Assembly (NCBI GenBank): GCA_947462425.1
Contig: CANHPI010000196.1
Coordinates: 1 to 5,718 of the forward strand
Reading direction: 5' to 3'
From: Bacteroidota bacterium
GTDB taxonomy: Bacteria; Bacteroidota; Bacteroidia; B-17B0; B-17BO
DNA length: 5,718 nt
Shown here piece after piece: positions 5,603 through 5,718 of this stretch. The notes beneath the pieces were generated by a model, which was given only the letters and a program-made list of their open reading frames with translations, ran no database searches and had not been told where the DNA came from. Made by a program: the position numbers and the translations under genes. Numbering within the stretch: the stretch's first letter is position 1; every line of letters begins with the position of its first letter.

Positions 5603-5718
5603 ATGCCAAAAATATTAATTATAGACGACGAGAAGGCTATTCGCAGAACCATAAAAGAAATTTTAGAATTTGAAAAATATACGGTAGACGAAGCTGAGGA
5701 TGGTCAGCAGGGATTAGA
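5603..5718 (+). CDS. Response regulator, receiver domain N-terminus (truncated by window end)
   Basis: Only the first 38 codons are present. They begin MPKILIIDDEKAIRRTIKEI, a textbook start of a CheY-like receiver domain: the first hydrophobic strand, the acidic pair Asp8-Asp9 with Glu10 that binds magnesium, then helix 1 and a second strand (YTVDEAEDG). The phosphoacceptor Asp, expected near residue 52, lies beyond the window. The output domain cannot be seen. The wording resembles sigma-54-dependent NtrC-type regulators of Bacteroidota, but that is only a recollection. An in-frame TAA at 5597-5599 fixes the start. The gene lies 72 bp after arfB, so it may be in the same transcript. No link to the kinase at the left end can be claimed. 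Confidence 0.85.
   Translation, partial: MPKILIIDDEKAIRRTIKEILEFEKYTVDEAEDGQQGL

Overview
The window comes from a very AT-rich bacterial genome, almost certainly Bacteroidota. Four observations point there. None of the supported starts has a clear Shine-Dalgarno sequence, and most sit behind A/T-rich leaders. A good TAnnTTTG-type -7 element lies upstream of the rRNA methyltransferase gene. The membrane protein looks like the Bacteroidota DoxX/MauE-type family (BT_3928-like). The SpoIIE phosphatase carries the IxYAxxIQxSVL entry motif I associate with Bacteroidota response regulators. I cannot place it below phylum.

Left part (44-2579, + strand): an overlapping pair makes a complete phosphorelay. 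The first gene is a cytosolic histidine kinase with no transmembrane segment. The second is a response regulator whose output is a PP2C/SpoIIE-type serine/threonine phosphatase, not a DNA-binding domain. The expected output is therefore dephosphorylation of a partner protein, typically a STAS-domain anti-anti-sigma-like protein. No such partner is in the window.

Middle (2590-3909, - strand): a convergent gene, 10 bp from the phosphatase gene, encodes a roughly seven-pass inner-membrane protein of the DoxX/MauE type. It has a Cys-Gly-Cys-Phe-Gly-Asp loop and a thioredoxin-fold-like C-terminal domain, predicted periplasmic, that lacks a CXXC active site. A 335-bp divergent intergenic region follows. 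It holds the best promoter of the window, pointing right, and several short inverted repeats.

Right part (4245-5718, + strand): an RlmB/TrmH-type 23S rRNA 2'-O-ribose methyltransferase, then an ArfB-type peptidyl-tRNA hydrolase for stalled-ribosome rescue, then the first 38 codons of a response regulator cut off by the window end. The first two genes both concern the ribosome. They are separated by an 81-bp interrupted palindrome built from six ACGAAT/ATTCGT units, which fills almost the whole gap. It looks like a repeated palindromic intergenic element and is the most distinctive non-coding structure here.

I see no tRNA, rRNA, CRISPR array, transposase or clear novel system. Items worth a second look are the ACGAAT palindrome, the roughly 100-residue insertion in the kinase, the phosphatase-output phosphorelay without a visible target, and the palindrome overlapping the rlmB promoter.
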